A stretch of 41,819 nt of DNA from CAZQDP01 sp964592375 (GTDB lineage: Bacteria; Bacillota; Clostridia; RUG12999). Below, in pieces: positions 26,780-35,329 of the stretch (positions are counted from its first letter, which is position 1; each line of letters starts with the position of its first letter). The DNA lies in NCBI GenBank assembly GCA_964592375.1, contig CAZQDP010000011.1, positions 1-41,819 on the forward strand, written 5' to 3'. A model generated the notes under the pieces. The model had not been told where the DNA came from, made no database searches, and saw only the letters and a program-made list of their open reading frames with translations. Position numbers and translations under genes: made by a program.

Positions 26780-28465
26780 ATGAAACGACATATTTTTATT
26801 TATCTTACGCTTGTGCTTGTTCTATTATCTATTCTTTCAGGGATGATCATGTATATGATTTCCTCTGGGTCTTATTACCGAACCGTCCGCTCTGGACTGA
26901 TAAGTCAGATTAGTATTGTAAAAGCGTTGAATATCACAGCGCATATCCCCTTTGTTGATGACCGCTCTCAAAGAGCGGCCGACGTTGTAAGACTGATGTT
27001 TATACATAACAGTGGCAAAATTTTAGCAGATACGCAAAGCACAGCGCCTAAAATAGAAGATCCGCTGCAAATTGTATCATCCGTAGATAATGAGCAGGAA
27101 CAGTCCGTTTTCGTTTCCACCCTGGGTGGTAAAAAAATGATGATCGCAGCCTCACGATATGATAAAGACACAATTCTTGTCTTGATGAGGCCTGTGGAAG
27201 AATATGATAGGCTATACGTATTTCTTTGGTATTGGGTTATACTGGGCACCTCTGTTGTTATTCTCATTGCAGTCGCACTGAGCTCAATTTTATCCCACCA
27301 GATTACAAAACCTGTGGAAGGGCTTGGCAAAACTTTTTTGGAAATTGCACAGGGTAATTATCATGTGCGGGCAAAACCGGAAAATTTCGAAGAGCTCAAT
27401 CCCTTGGCCGCTACCTTTAATACCATGGTAGACACTCTGGTCAATCGAATTTACGACTTAAAAGACGCCAATATTCGAATTTCGGCCATTATTGATAATA
27501 TGAACGAAGGATTTATTGCACTGGACCGTCAGCAAAACGTATTGTTAATTAATGTAAAGGCGCTTGAATACTTGCATGCAGACAATCAAAGCAATCTTTC
27601 CGGCCATTTGATGTATATTACACGTAACCATGAGCTTCTTTTGGCAGTCGATGAGCTTATGCTAAATGGCAAGCATAGAATGCTGGATCTGCTCATTGAA
27701 GATAAAGAAATACGTGTGTTCTTATGGGCACATCCCAAAAGTGGCATTGTCATTTTTATGCAGGATGTCACTGCCCTCAAAAAGATGGAACGCCTAAAAA
27801 GCGAATTTACCGCCAATGTATCTCATGAGCTGAAAACACCCCTCACCTCCATCAAAGGCTTCACGGAAACCTTAAAGGGCGGAGCGCTGGATAACCGTGA
27901 GGTTGCCATGAAGTTTCTAGATATCATCGGCATTGAGGTTGACAGACTATCCACCCTCATTAATGATATTTTGCAGATCTCTGAAATTGAAACCATGCAG
28001 ATTGATGTCAATATTGCGCAGTATCCGATAAGACCAATTGTAGATCAGGCTCTTCGGATCGTAGAGCCGTCTGCACTTGCAAATAACGTGCATATTGAAG
28101 CTACATGTGAAGATTTTATTATCAATGCCAACAATGACCGAATCATGCAGCTTCTCATTAATTTGATTGACAATGCCATCAAATACAATAAACCGGGTGG
28201 TCATGTCAATCTTTTCGTGGAAAAAGAGAATGAATTTGCCGTTTTTCGAGTAAAAGATACCGGTATTGGCATTGCGCCTGAGGATAAGGATAGAATATTT
28301 GAACGATTTTATTCTGCTTGTAAAAGCCGCAGTAAGCATTTGGGCGGCACTGGTCTTGGTCTTTCTATCGTGAAGCATATCACCAATCTATATCATGGAA
28401 ATATAACCGTCAATTCTTCTCCGGGAGAGGGCAGTGAGTTTATTATCCGTTTAAGGGTACTTTAG
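26780..28465 (+). CDS. phoR: Phosphate sensor histidine kinase PhoR
   Basis: Membrane sensor kinase, 561 residues. Layout: first helix at residues 5-28, an extracytoplasmic domain to about 150, second helix about 150-175, HAMP linker (about 176-230), PAS domain (about 235-335, with ISAIIDNMNEGFIALD), then HisKA with phospho-acceptor His349 in ANVSHELKTPLTSIKGF, and an ATPase domain with N box LINLIDNAIKYN, G1 VKDTGIGIAPED and G2 GGTGLGLSIVKHI. This is the standard PhoR plan of Gram-positives with an external Cache-like domain. It is cotranscribed with phoP. Its TAG stop overlaps the stop of convergent spoIVB. Confidence 0.93.
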   Translation: MKRHIFIYLTLVLVLLSILSGMIMYMISSGSYYRTVRSGLISQISIVKALNITAHIPFVDDRSQRAADVVRLMFIHNSGKILADTQSTAPKIEDPLQIVSSVDNEQEQSVFVSTLGGKKMMIAASRYDKDTILVLMRPVEEYDRLYVFLWYWVILGTSVVILIAVALSSILSHQITKPVEGLGKTFLEIAQGNYHVRAKPENFEELNPLAATFNTMVDTLVNRIYDLKDANIRISAIIDNMNEGFIALDRQQNVLLINVKALEYLHADNQSNLSGHLMYITRNHELLLAVDELMLNGKHRMLDLLIEDKEIRVFLWAHPKSGIVIFMQDVTALKKMERLKSEFTANVSHELKTPLTSIKGFTETLKGGALDNREVAMKFLDIIGIEVDRLSTLINDILQISEIETMQIDVNIAQYPIRPIVDQALRIVEPSALANNVHIEATCEDFIINANNDRIMQLLINLIDNAIKYNKPGGHVNLFVEKENEFAVFRVKDTGIGIAPEDKDRIFERFYSACKSRSKHLGGTGLGLSIVKHITNLYHGNITVNSSPGEGSEFIIRLRVL

Positions 28466-29643
28466 TTTCCCGTCATGCTGATCATATGATCAGCATATAT
28501 ACCATACCCTCTGGTAGGGTCATTAATAAATACATGGGTAACCGCACCGATCAGCTTGCCATTTTGAAGAATAGGACTACCACTCATGCCCTGCACAATG
28601 CCCCCTGTTTGCGAGAGTAGTTTTTCATCGGTCACTTTAATGAGCATGCTTTTTGCAGACTCAGAGGAAGCCGGCAGTAGTTTTTGAATTTCGATGTTGT
28701 ATTCCTCTACTGCACTGCCTATCCTGCACATAATAGTGGCAGGGCCTTCTTTTATTTCTCCTCTGGCGGCTACTTTTACCGCAGCGGCCTTTGGCAGCTC
28801 ATACATCGTGCCATAGATGCCTTTTGGCGTATTCCCTTCTATACTACCAAATATATGACCGTTTTCCGAAAAAGCTCCTTGTATTTCTCCCGGCTCTCCC
28901 TTTGTTCCTTTTTGTACATTTAAAATTGTTGCATCCGAAATATCTCCATTATTCACGCGATATACCGCTCCCACATCCGCATCTACAATTCCATGCCCCA
29001 GCGCTGCAAATTTTTTATTATCCACTCTGCAAAAGGTAACAGTGCCAACGCCCGCCATGGAATCTCTCACCCATACGCCTATTCTATATTGATTGGCTCC
29101 TTTTGCAAGCTTCGGCCTGATACTCACCTTGTGTTGCTTGTCCTCACGAAAAAAAACCATCTCAGCCTTTTGACCTCCGATGTTGTTCATAAGCATAGAA
29201 AAATGTTCAATGCTCTCTATCTCTTGGCCATTAATGCTCACTATGATATCACCAATCCGCAGACCTGCATCCATGGCCGGTTGTGCCGCATGGTTGTCCT
29301 GTGTCTCAAATCTGGCGCAATCTACCACAAGCAGCCCTTTGGTATAGAGCTTAATGCCCACCAGCTCGCCCAAAGGGATAACCTCAATATCCGGCATGAC
29401 ATTAACTTTCACCTCTTTAAAAGGAATAAGCCCTAAAAACCGAATATCCGTTTTATAACTGCCGTTTTCTATGGTGAGTGGCGCATTAACCGTAAATACG
29501 GCGCCGTGCCATAAATCTGTTATCGGACGATTTTCCGAGGATACATACATTTCGGAAGGAATATTGATATATGAAATCATCATAAATGCCACCACGAGGC
29601 ATACTATGAATGAAATTATCTTTTTTTGTTTATTTCGGCACAA
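28462..29643 (-). CDS. spoIVB: SpoIVB sporulation signalling serine protease
   Basis: Forespore-made protease secreted into the space between forespore and mother cell, where in Bacillus it cleaves SpoIVFA and triggers pro-sigma-K processing. I place the start at TTG 29643 (then CRNKQKKIISFIV), nine bases after AAAGGGG; the frame stays open to 29763 but lacks a better site. About 393 residues: signal anchor near 10-30, PDZ domain (about 90-180, with AMDAGLRIGDIIVSINGQEI), and the S55 peptidase domain with catalytic His in FAALGHGIVDAD, catalytic Ser in GIVQGMSGSPI and the Asp of INDPTRGYGIY nearby. All key residues are present. It lies downstream of rho; spo0A, its usual neighbour, is absent. 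Confidence 0.94.
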   Translation of the reverse strand: MCRNKQKKIISFIVCLVVAFMMISYINIPSEMYVSSENRPITDLWHGAVFTVNAPLTIENGSYKTDIRFLGLIPFKEVKVNVMPDIEVIPLGELVGIKLYTKGLLVVDCARFETQDNHAAQPAMDAGLRIGDIIVSINGQEIESIEHFSMLMNNIGGQKAEMVFFREDKQHKVSIRPKLAKGANQYRIGVWVRDSMAGVGTVTFCRVDNKKFAALGHGIVDADVGAVYRVNNGDISDATILNVQKGTKGEPGEIQGAFSENGHIFGSIEGNTPKGIYGTMYELPKAAAVKVAARGEIKEGPATIMCRIGSAVEEYNIEIQKLLPASSESAKSMLIKVTDEKLLSQTGGIVQGMSGSPILQNGKLIGAVTHVFINDPTRGYGIYADHMISMTGN

Positions 29644-29774
29644 TTCAATCAACCCCTTTTGATACCCTTTAAGTTTTCCATCGGGGCGTGATATTATGCT
29701 GAAAATATATAACAGTCTGTGTGTGCCTACGAAAAAAGCAGCAATGTCGATGCCTATTTTCATTGCACAGAATA

Positions 29775-29814
29775 AAATAAAAAATAAATAAAGCCTGGTA
29801 TTTCTACCAGGCTT
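29775..29814 (-). terminator. Intrinsic terminator of rho
   Basis: A 10-bp stem, AAGCCTGGTA with TACCAGGCTT, around a 4-base loop, followed on the minus strand by a T-rich tract (TTTATTTATTTTTT). It lies 68 bases after the rho stop and ends the murJ-to-rho direction before spoIVB. Confidence 0.92.
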
Positions 29815-29881
29815 CAGTAAAAGTAAAACAAAATTTTAATTTTCTTCTTATATCTTTATTCTTTTTATCTCACCTCTCCCA

Positions 29882-31393
29882 TCATCGATACGTATTTTTG
29901 AAAATTTTGCTATCCTTCTTCAGCTCTTCATTCACCTTGGCTACAAAATCTTCATTGGTTTTAGTGTTTGTAATGCGTCCAATAATATATTCGGTCACAT
30001 CTGCCGAATTGTAACTGCCGAAGGCTCTTCGAATATTCCATGATGCAGTGAGCTCTTCATAACTCAAAAGAAGCTCTTCCTTTCTGGTGCCGGATTTGTA
30101 AATATCAATGGCAGGGAATATTCTGCGTTCGGATAAATATCGATCCAAATGTAGTTCCATATTACCCGTCCCTTTGAATTCTTCATAAATAACATCATCC
30201 ATACGACTGCCGGTATCTACTAATGCAGTAGCAAGAATGGTTAGACTTCCTCCATCTCTAATCTTTCTGGCGGCACCAAAGAATTTTTTTGGTTTTAGCA
30301 GTGCGCCAACCTCCAAACCGCCGGAGAGTGTACGCCCTGTAGCCTGCACAGTCATATTATATGCTCTGGAAAGTCTCGTTAAACTATCGAGTAAAATTAC
30401 AACATCTTTCTTATGTTCAACCAGTCTCTGGGCTCGTTCAAGTACCATTTCAGCCACTTTGGTATGATTGTCCGGTGGCATATCAAATGTAGAATATACC
30501 ACATCCGCATTTTCCACAGAATAAATAATATCAGTAACCTCTTCAGGCCTCTCATCAATGAGCAGAACAATCAGCTCAATGTCCGGATGGTTGAGTGTGA
30601 TGCTTTGGGCAATGTTTTTTAGCAGTGTGGTCTTCCCAGCTTTGGGAGGTGACACAATGAGTCCTCTTTGCCCTTTTCCGATGGGACAAATCACATCAAT
30701 GAGGCGCATGGAGTAATTGTGCGAAACATTTTCAAGCGAAATGCGAGGTTGAGGATAAATAGGCACGAGTGATTCAAACGCCTTGCGCATACGGCACATC
30801 TCCGGTTTGTCTCCGTTTACGCTTTTTATAAAAACAAGAGCCTGAAATTTTTCACTTTCCTTTTTAATTGCATAGCCTGCTACCTTGTCTCCTGTTTTTA
30901 GACCATATTTTCGAATGAGCGCCGGGGATACATAAATATCCTCACTGCTGGATTGAAGATTAACACTGCGCAAAAATCCATAACCATCCGGCAACAGTTC
31001 AAGTACGCCTATGGCTGTCGCCTCTGAATTCACATCAAAGAGCTGCTGTTTTTTCGTTTCACCCGTATCCTCTTCGGCAGCTATTTTGACCTGTTCTGGT
31101 GCAATAATCGGTGTTGCCATCTCATCCTTTTTTTCTATTTCATATAAAGTCTTCTTTTCTTCATCTGCCACAACCTGTGCTTCTTTCTCCACAGTAGCGC
31201 TTAACACAGGTTCATTTTTTTTCGGAGCCGCTTTTCTCGTCTTCTCTAAGACTGGCTGAGCAGGCACTTTTTGTGCGATCTCCATTAGCATTTGTATGAT
31301 TTCATTCTTTTTTTTGCCCTTATAGCCTTTTACGCCAAGCTCCTGCGCCTTTAGCTTTAACTCTTCAAGCTTTAACTGGGTATAATCTTCCAT
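29882..31393 (-). CDS. rho: Transcription termination factor Rho
   Basis: Hexameric RNA helicase that ends transcription at Rho-dependent sites. Of 503 residues, 1-40 form the Rho N-terminal helical domain (LKLEELKLKAQELGVKGYKG), 41-120 a Lys/Glu/Ala-rich linker not found in E. coli Rho, about 125-200 the cold-shock-like RNA-binding domain (GVLELLPDGYGFLRS, DIYVSPALIRKYGL), and the rest the ATPase core with Walker A SPPKAGKTTLL (248-258), Walker B DVVILLDSLTRLSRAYN and the Q-loop TVQATGRTLSGG. E. coli Rho has 419 residues, and the extra length is mostly the linker. Start ATG with AGAGGTG upstream. It closes the murJ-DUF4330 gene run; the first gap-interrupted DUF4330 gene ends ten bases upstream. 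Confidence 0.97.
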   Translation of the reverse strand: MEDYTQLKLEELKLKAQELGVKGYKGKKKNEIIQMLMEIAQKVPAQPVLEKTRKAAPKKNEPVLSATVEKEAQVVADEEKKTLYEIEKKDEMATPIIAPEQVKIAAEEDTGETKKQQLFDVNSEATAIGVLELLPDGYGFLRSVNLQSSSEDIYVSPALIRKYGLKTGDKVAGYAIKKESEKFQALVFIKSVNGDKPEMCRMRKAFESLVPIYPQPRISLENVSHNYSMRLIDVICPIGKGQRGLIVSPPKAGKTTLLKNIAQSITLNHPDIELIVLLIDERPEEVTDIIYSVENADVVYSTFDMPPDNHTKVAEMVLERAQRLVEHKKDVVILLDSLTRLSRAYNMTVQATGRTLSGGLEVGALLKPKKFFGAARKIRDGGSLTILATALVDTGSRMDDVIYEEFKGTGNMELHLDRYLSERRIFPAIDIYKSGTRKEELLLSYEELTASWNIRRAFGSYNSADVTEYIIGRITNTKTNEDFVAKVNEELKKDSKIFKNTYR

Positions 31394-31403
31394 AACACAC
31401 CTC

Positions 31404-31750
31404 TTATTTTTTGGTTACACGTACATCCTTGATTTCTGATTCAAATGCAACCGTTTTTGTAAATAGACTCTTCTGTGCTCCGATACTGATTTCATCACCT
31501 TTGTCAATCACAATTGTATCNNNNNNNNNNNNNNNNNNNNNNNNNNNNNNNNNNNNNNNNNNNNNNNNNNNNNNNNNNNNNNNNNNNNNNNNNNNNNNNN
31601 NNNNNNNNNNNNNNNNNNNNTTTTTTTCGATGCAATTACTTTTGGTATAGACAAGGCCAAAATACCAATGCCAAGTATCAGCATAACTGTAACAAAAAAA
31701 TCAACTACGCTTATTTTCCCAAATATTTTCCCATCCTGATTGAGTATCAT
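31404..31750 (-). CDS. DUF4330 family protein, interrupted by assembly gap
   Basis: The start is ATG 31750, overlapping the stop of the upstream DUF4330 gene by four bases (ATGA), with GGGAG six bases before it. The first 43 residues (NQDGKIFGKISVVDFFVTVM and one membrane helix, LILGIGILALSIP) repeat the opening of its neighbour. After 100 N, the frame ending at TAA 31404-31406 reads DTIVIDKGDEISIGAQ and ends EIKDVRVTKK, which resembles a DUF4330 tail. The two parts are not in the same frame across exactly 100 bases, so the gap is a placeholder of wrong length, not a real frameshift. If the gene is as long as its neighbour, about 280 bases are missing. Probably membrane-anchored and part of a polysaccharide operon; no function is known. 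Confidence 0.75.
31521..31620. other. Assembly gap (100 N)
   Basis: Exactly 100 unknown bases inside a DUF4330 gene. The length is the customary placeholder for a gap of unknown size, and the frame mismatch of the flanking coding pieces agrees with that. Confidence 0.97.
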
Positions 31751-32274
31751 TTCAGCTCCCCCCCATTTCCCAAAACATCTTGCATCTTCAGATCAAGAAT
31801 AAAACCTTCCAAGGTATAAGTTGCACTTTTTACTTTGGCTTTTTTGCCCACCTTGATTGTATAATTGTTTGCTACCCGAATATCCTTTTCCCCATCTACA
31901 CCTGCGGCCATAATGGTCAAAATCACGGTGTACCTATCGGGAATGGTGGTTTCTATAAACCTGCCTGCAACAGAATCCTCATTAATTTTCATGCTCTGTT
32001 CTGACTCTATGTTCACCAACTCACCGACGAGCTTATTGGAGGAGTCGTACAGCTTATCCCCAATTTTTGGTGCCTGAGCAACCTCCTTCGAGAGTTCCTT
32101 ACATTCAATGGTGTACGTAATTTCTACTTTTTTTTCTTCTTTGCTACTCGAAAACTTCATATTGGACGCGTACATCATAAAGATACCGACAACCAGTATC
32201 ATGGTTATCACAATGAGAATATCCACAATATTAAAAAGTCCCAGTATTCTGCCTTTTTCATCTACAATTTTCAT
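31747..32274 (-). CDS. DUF4330 family membrane-anchored protein
   Basis: A 175-residue protein with the DUF4330 opening (MKIVDEKGRILGLFNIVDIL), one N-terminal membrane helix (VITMILVVGIFMMYA) and a beta-rich outer part in which PKIGDKLYDSSNKLVGELVNI and VANNYTIKVGKKAKV are family-like. The function of DUF4330 is unknown; from memory it is often found near exopolysaccharide export genes in Clostridia. Start and stop overlap both neighbours by four bases, so it is translated with the GT4 gene before it and the second DUF4330 after it. The pair may form a hetero-oligomer. Confidence 0.82.
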   Translation of the reverse strand: MKIVDEKGRILGLFNIVDILIVITMILVVGIFMMYASNMKFSSSKEEKKVEITYTIECKELSKEVAQAPKIGDKLYDSSNKLVGELVNIESEQSMKINEDSVAGRFIETTIPDRYTVILTIMAAGVDGEKDIRVANNYTIKVGKKAKVKSATYTLEGFILDLKMQDVLGNGGELK

Positions 32275-33419
32275 GATAATGCTCGTTCCTTTCCACTTTG
32301 CGATGATACCTTTTGACTTGCAATTTTTTGATATACTTCCTCTATCTGCCTTGTCATGGCCTTAGAGGTAAATGTTTTTTGGAAAATCTCAAATGATTTT
32401 TGTGACATTCTGCTGTATAGCTCCTGATCCGATAGTAATGCGATTATACCGTCTGATAGCGCCTTTGCATCACGCTGTGGTACGACAATGCCATTTTCAC
32501 CACTTGCAATAACGCCGGGGTTTCCGCCATAATCACTAACTACCGCCGGCTTCCCCATGCTCATCCCCTCAAGTAAAGCAAGGCTTGTTGCCTCCGTGCC
32601 AAAAGATGCGTTGACACTAATATCGCTCACCCCCAAAAGAAGGTGAATATCACTTAAAAAGCCGGTAAATAAAACATCCGCGTTTTGTTCGTGTGCCAAA
32701 TTTCGAAGATTTTGCTCAAAACTACCGGTGCCGGCAATGATAAATTTCGCATCAATCCCCGCCTGCCGCACCAGTCGAGATGCTTCAATGAAATACGAAT
32801 GGCCTTTTATTTCTTCTAATCTTGCAATGATGGAAACTACCTTTTGCCCTTCTAATATACCAAATCTCTTTCTGGCTTGTTCCTGCATTTCCAAGGTTGG
32901 CAGCTCTATTTTTTCAATCCCATTTAAAATTACGTCTATTTTTTGAGAGGGTATACCCACATCCGTTAAATTATCTGCAGCCGCCTGCGCCACCGCAATA
33001 ATGCCATCAGAAAATAAATCGGCCGCCAAATGATTGAGCATCTTCCCCACCGGACTTTTCATCAGAGCCGATGGTTCAAACACGCAGTGACGAGTATAGA
33101 TAATTTTCACACCCGGAACCAATCGTGCCGCAATCCTGCCGGCCATGGATGCATGTGTATGCACGATATCCGGACGAATAGTGCGAATAAGCCTAAGCTG
33201 GCTTAAAATTCCCTTTAAACTAAAGGATTCATCTTTGATATCGTCCGTTTCCACATAGTTTGCTCCCACTGCCACAAGCTCCGGGATTAGCATGCTTCCC
33301 CGCGGAACGGCGACGATAAAGTCAAATCGATTTCTGTCATAATTCTTCGCAAAGGTAAGGACGCACTTTCCGGCACCGCCGATATTGGAATCCGTAATAA
33401 TATTTAGCACTTTAATCAT
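32271..33419 (-). CDS. Glycosyltransferase, GT4 family
   Basis: A 382-residue GT-B retaining glycosyltransferase. The N-terminal half shows NIITDSNIGGAGKCVLTFAK and the phrase RPDIVHTHASMAGRIAARL; the C-terminal half shows DVILNGIEKIELP, VSIIARLEEIKGHSYF, KFIIAGTGSFEQNL, DVLFTGFLSDIHLLL and ASFGTEATSLALLEGMSMG with the E-x7-E donor-binding pattern. The HTHAS and NGIE blocks are typical of lipid-linked polysaccharide transferases. Four-base overlaps with the O-antigen-ligase-like gene upstream and DUF4330 downstream place it in one operon with murJ. Donor and acceptor are unknown. Confidence 0.92.
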   Translation of the reverse strand: MIKVLNIITDSNIGGAGKCVLTFAKNYDRNRFDFIVAVPRGSMLIPELVAVGANYVETDDIKDESFSLKGILSQLRLIRTIRPDIVHTHASMAGRIAARLVPGVKIIYTRHCVFEPSALMKSPVGKMLNHLAADLFSDGIIAVAQAAADNLTDVGIPSQKIDVILNGIEKIELPTLEMQEQARKRFGILEGQKVVSIIARLEEIKGHSYFIEASRLVRQAGIDAKFIIAGTGSFEQNLRNLAHEQNADVLFTGFLSDIHLLLGVSDISVNASFGTEATSLALLEGMSMGKPAVVSDYGGNPGVIASGENGIVVPQRDAKALSDGIIALLSDQELYSRMSQKSFEIFQKTFTSKAMTRQIEEVYQKIASQKVSSQSGKERALS

Positions 33420-35305
33420 TGCGCTTCCTCCTGTTTGAATGCTGAAATTTTGCCCAGCACCCCTGCCATGGCTAAATAAATAAAAAAGAACAAAAATATA
33501 CGGTAGTTATACCATACATTGTCAAACAGCCCTTGAATTAAGTATCCACCCATACCACATCCCATCGCTGTTGCCATATATCTGTGATAGGTGCTTCTTC
33601 TACATATTAATGCGATGCATTTATAAAATGCAATCATCAAAAATAAAAATGCCAATATGCCAAATAGCCCTGTTTGGGTAAAAATGAGTAAAAACAAGCT
33701 ATGCGGATGCGGCGCTTCAACAGCGCTTAATGAATAGATTGGATAGATGGCATTAAACGCAAGCTCTCCAAGTCCTGTGCCCATCAGCCAATGGTCCTTT
33801 AGCATTTTAATGGTACCACGCCAAATGTTCACGCGGTAGGAGGTGGAGGAATCCGCCAAATTCCCAATACTCATCATGCGACTCATAATAGAGGCGGGCA
33901 TTACAAATGGAACACATACAATGCCGGCCAAAAGCGCACCCAATAGTCGCTTACAACGAAATGCCAAAAATATTCCCATGGCAAACAAAAGACCAATCCA
34001 GCAACCGCGAGAAAAAGTAAATACCATACAAAGTCCCATCAGCGAAAATGCTCCCATGAAGAACCACCGTTTTGCATGTTTCATACTCGTGCAGAGCCTT
34101 GCCGCACAAAGAGGCATAATGAGCAATAGATATTCGCCGAGCACATTGGGGTTTTCAAAGGTAGAATAAACTCGTCCGCCCAAATCCTCAAACATTGTGG
34201 TATCCGTCCAAGTATTGGCGGCGGACCCCGTTACTTTTTGATATATTCCATAGAATGCCACCACTGCGCCCACTGCAATAATGCCATCAATAAGCCGATA
34301 AAAGCTTTTTGGGGTGGAAATATTATTATAAAGCAAAATAAAAAATAAAGCAAATGTGATATAAACCAGTGCCACCTTCATGCTACTTGCCACCGCGTAG
34401 GAATTAAGTACACCATAAGCAAAGCTTGCGCAAATTCCAATGACGCTGGCTTCAAACCCACTCACGGAAAATCGCTCCCTCTTCTGCGTTGCTGCAAAGA
34501 TAAGCAAAAGCAATGCGATAAACAAAATCAAATATACCAGTTGCATGGTCCTGGCAAACGGGAACGCAAGAACAACCAGATAAATGCCCCATACAGGCCT
34601 TACAAGCATCAATAAAATGCCAATTCCTGCAAAAATGAGCAAATACCATCCTGGTAAAAGGCTGGAAAATCCCATCATTGCACCCACAATAATTGCCACG
34701 GTAACGGTAATATGCTGTCGAAGGTCAGCTCTTAGAGGCTTTTTTACAAGCTTTTGCAAAAATCCGATGCCCGAAAATGCACATAGCTCAGCAGGCGTAA
34801 TATTAATAAATATCATCAGTCCGCTCAAAACCGCAATAGGGTACATCATCGGATGAATATATCCCTCGAAAACACTATCGCACGCTATCTTCACACAAAT
34901 AAATATAAACAAGCCAAGTCCATAATCCATGATGCTAACCCTGTGCCAATTTTCCACCATGAATTCCGTAATTTTGCCGGCGCTACTATCCCTAAATACA
35001 TTTTGCAAACCGCGCAGCGCTCTTCCAAACAGCTTATTGAGTAGCCAAAGGAAAAAACCAAGTATTTTTGCAAGTATGTTATCCCCGCTGCTTTGCGAAT
35101 TGGCACCAAATACGCTGTAAATTCTACTGCCTGAATAAAGCTTCGAAAACCATGCGATGATATTACCAATCCACCTTGAGTATCCGCTGGCGGAATAAAT
35201 CGCTTTCATGTACTCATAGCATTTTTGAAATATATTGTCACAAAAGATTGCCGTTTTGCCGAGCACACTACAAATAAAACGCAAAATCAAACTATCGGTA
35301 TTCAA
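33416..35305 (-). CDS. O-antigen ligase/polymerase-like membrane protein
   Basis: A 629-residue polytopic protein of the Wzy/WaaL superfamily (PF04932). It starts at TTG 35305 with AAGGTG eight bases upstream. Residues 1-140 are an unusual N-terminal part with amphipathic stretches; ten or more membrane helices follow. The diagnostic O-antigen ligase region is ENPNVLGEYLLLIMPL, followed by FTFSRGCWIGLLFA, then GTGLGELAFNAIYPIY and APHPHSLFLLIFTQTGLFG with the conserved His-x-His near the outer face. Such enzymes polymerise or transfer lipid-linked glycans outside the membrane. Its position between murJ and a GT4 gene fits a surface polysaccharide route. Gram-positives have no LPS, so the acceptor would be a wall or surface protein or teichuronic-like chain. 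Confidence 0.9.
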   Translation of the reverse strand: MNTDSLILRFICSVLGKTAIFCDNIFQKCYEYMKAIYSASGYSRWIGNIIAWFSKLYSGSRIYSVFGANSQSSGDNILAKILGFFLWLLNKLFGRALRGLQNVFRDSSAGKITEFMVENWHRVSIMDYGLGLFIFICVKIACDSVFEGYIHPMMYPIAVLSGLMIFINITPAELCAFSGIGFLQKLVKKPLRADLRQHITVTVAIIVGAMMGFSSLLPGWYLLIFAGIGILLMLVRPVWGIYLVVLAFPFARTMQLVYLILFIALLLLIFAATQKRERFSVSGFEASVIGICASFAYGVLNSYAVASSMKVALVYITFALFFILLYNNISTPKSFYRLIDGIIAVGAVVAFYGIYQKVTGSAANTWTDTTMFEDLGGRVYSTFENPNVLGEYLLLIMPLCAARLCTSMKHAKRWFFMGAFSLMGLCMVFTFSRGCWIGLLFAMGIFLAFRCKRLLGALLAGIVCVPFVMPASIMSRMMSIGNLADSSTSYRVNIWRGTIKMLKDHWLMGTGLGELAFNAIYPIYSLSAVEAPHPHSLFLLIFTQTGLFGILAFLFLMIAFYKCIALICRRSTYHRYMATAMGCGMGGYLIQGLFDNVWYNYRIFLFFFIYLAMAGVLGKISAFKQEEAQ

Positions 35306-35329
35306 ACAATTTACACCTTCCCCTTTTGC

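Noticed and set aside
28993..29436. A 147-codon plus-strand frame opposite spoIVB.
   Set aside because: It lies wholly within the coding region of a well recognised protein, has an unlikely composition and no ribosome site.
29644..29763. A sigma-G promoter before spoIVB (CATAATA is present on the minus strand) and a longer N-terminus from 29763.
   Set aside because: No matching minus-35 element lies at the right distance, and the 40 extra residues lack a ribosome site and precede the natural signal anchor.
31411..31819. Open frames that read through the 100 N.
   Set aside because: Unknown bases contain no stop codons, so these frames are artefacts, except for the minus-strand DUF4330 pieces supported on both sides.
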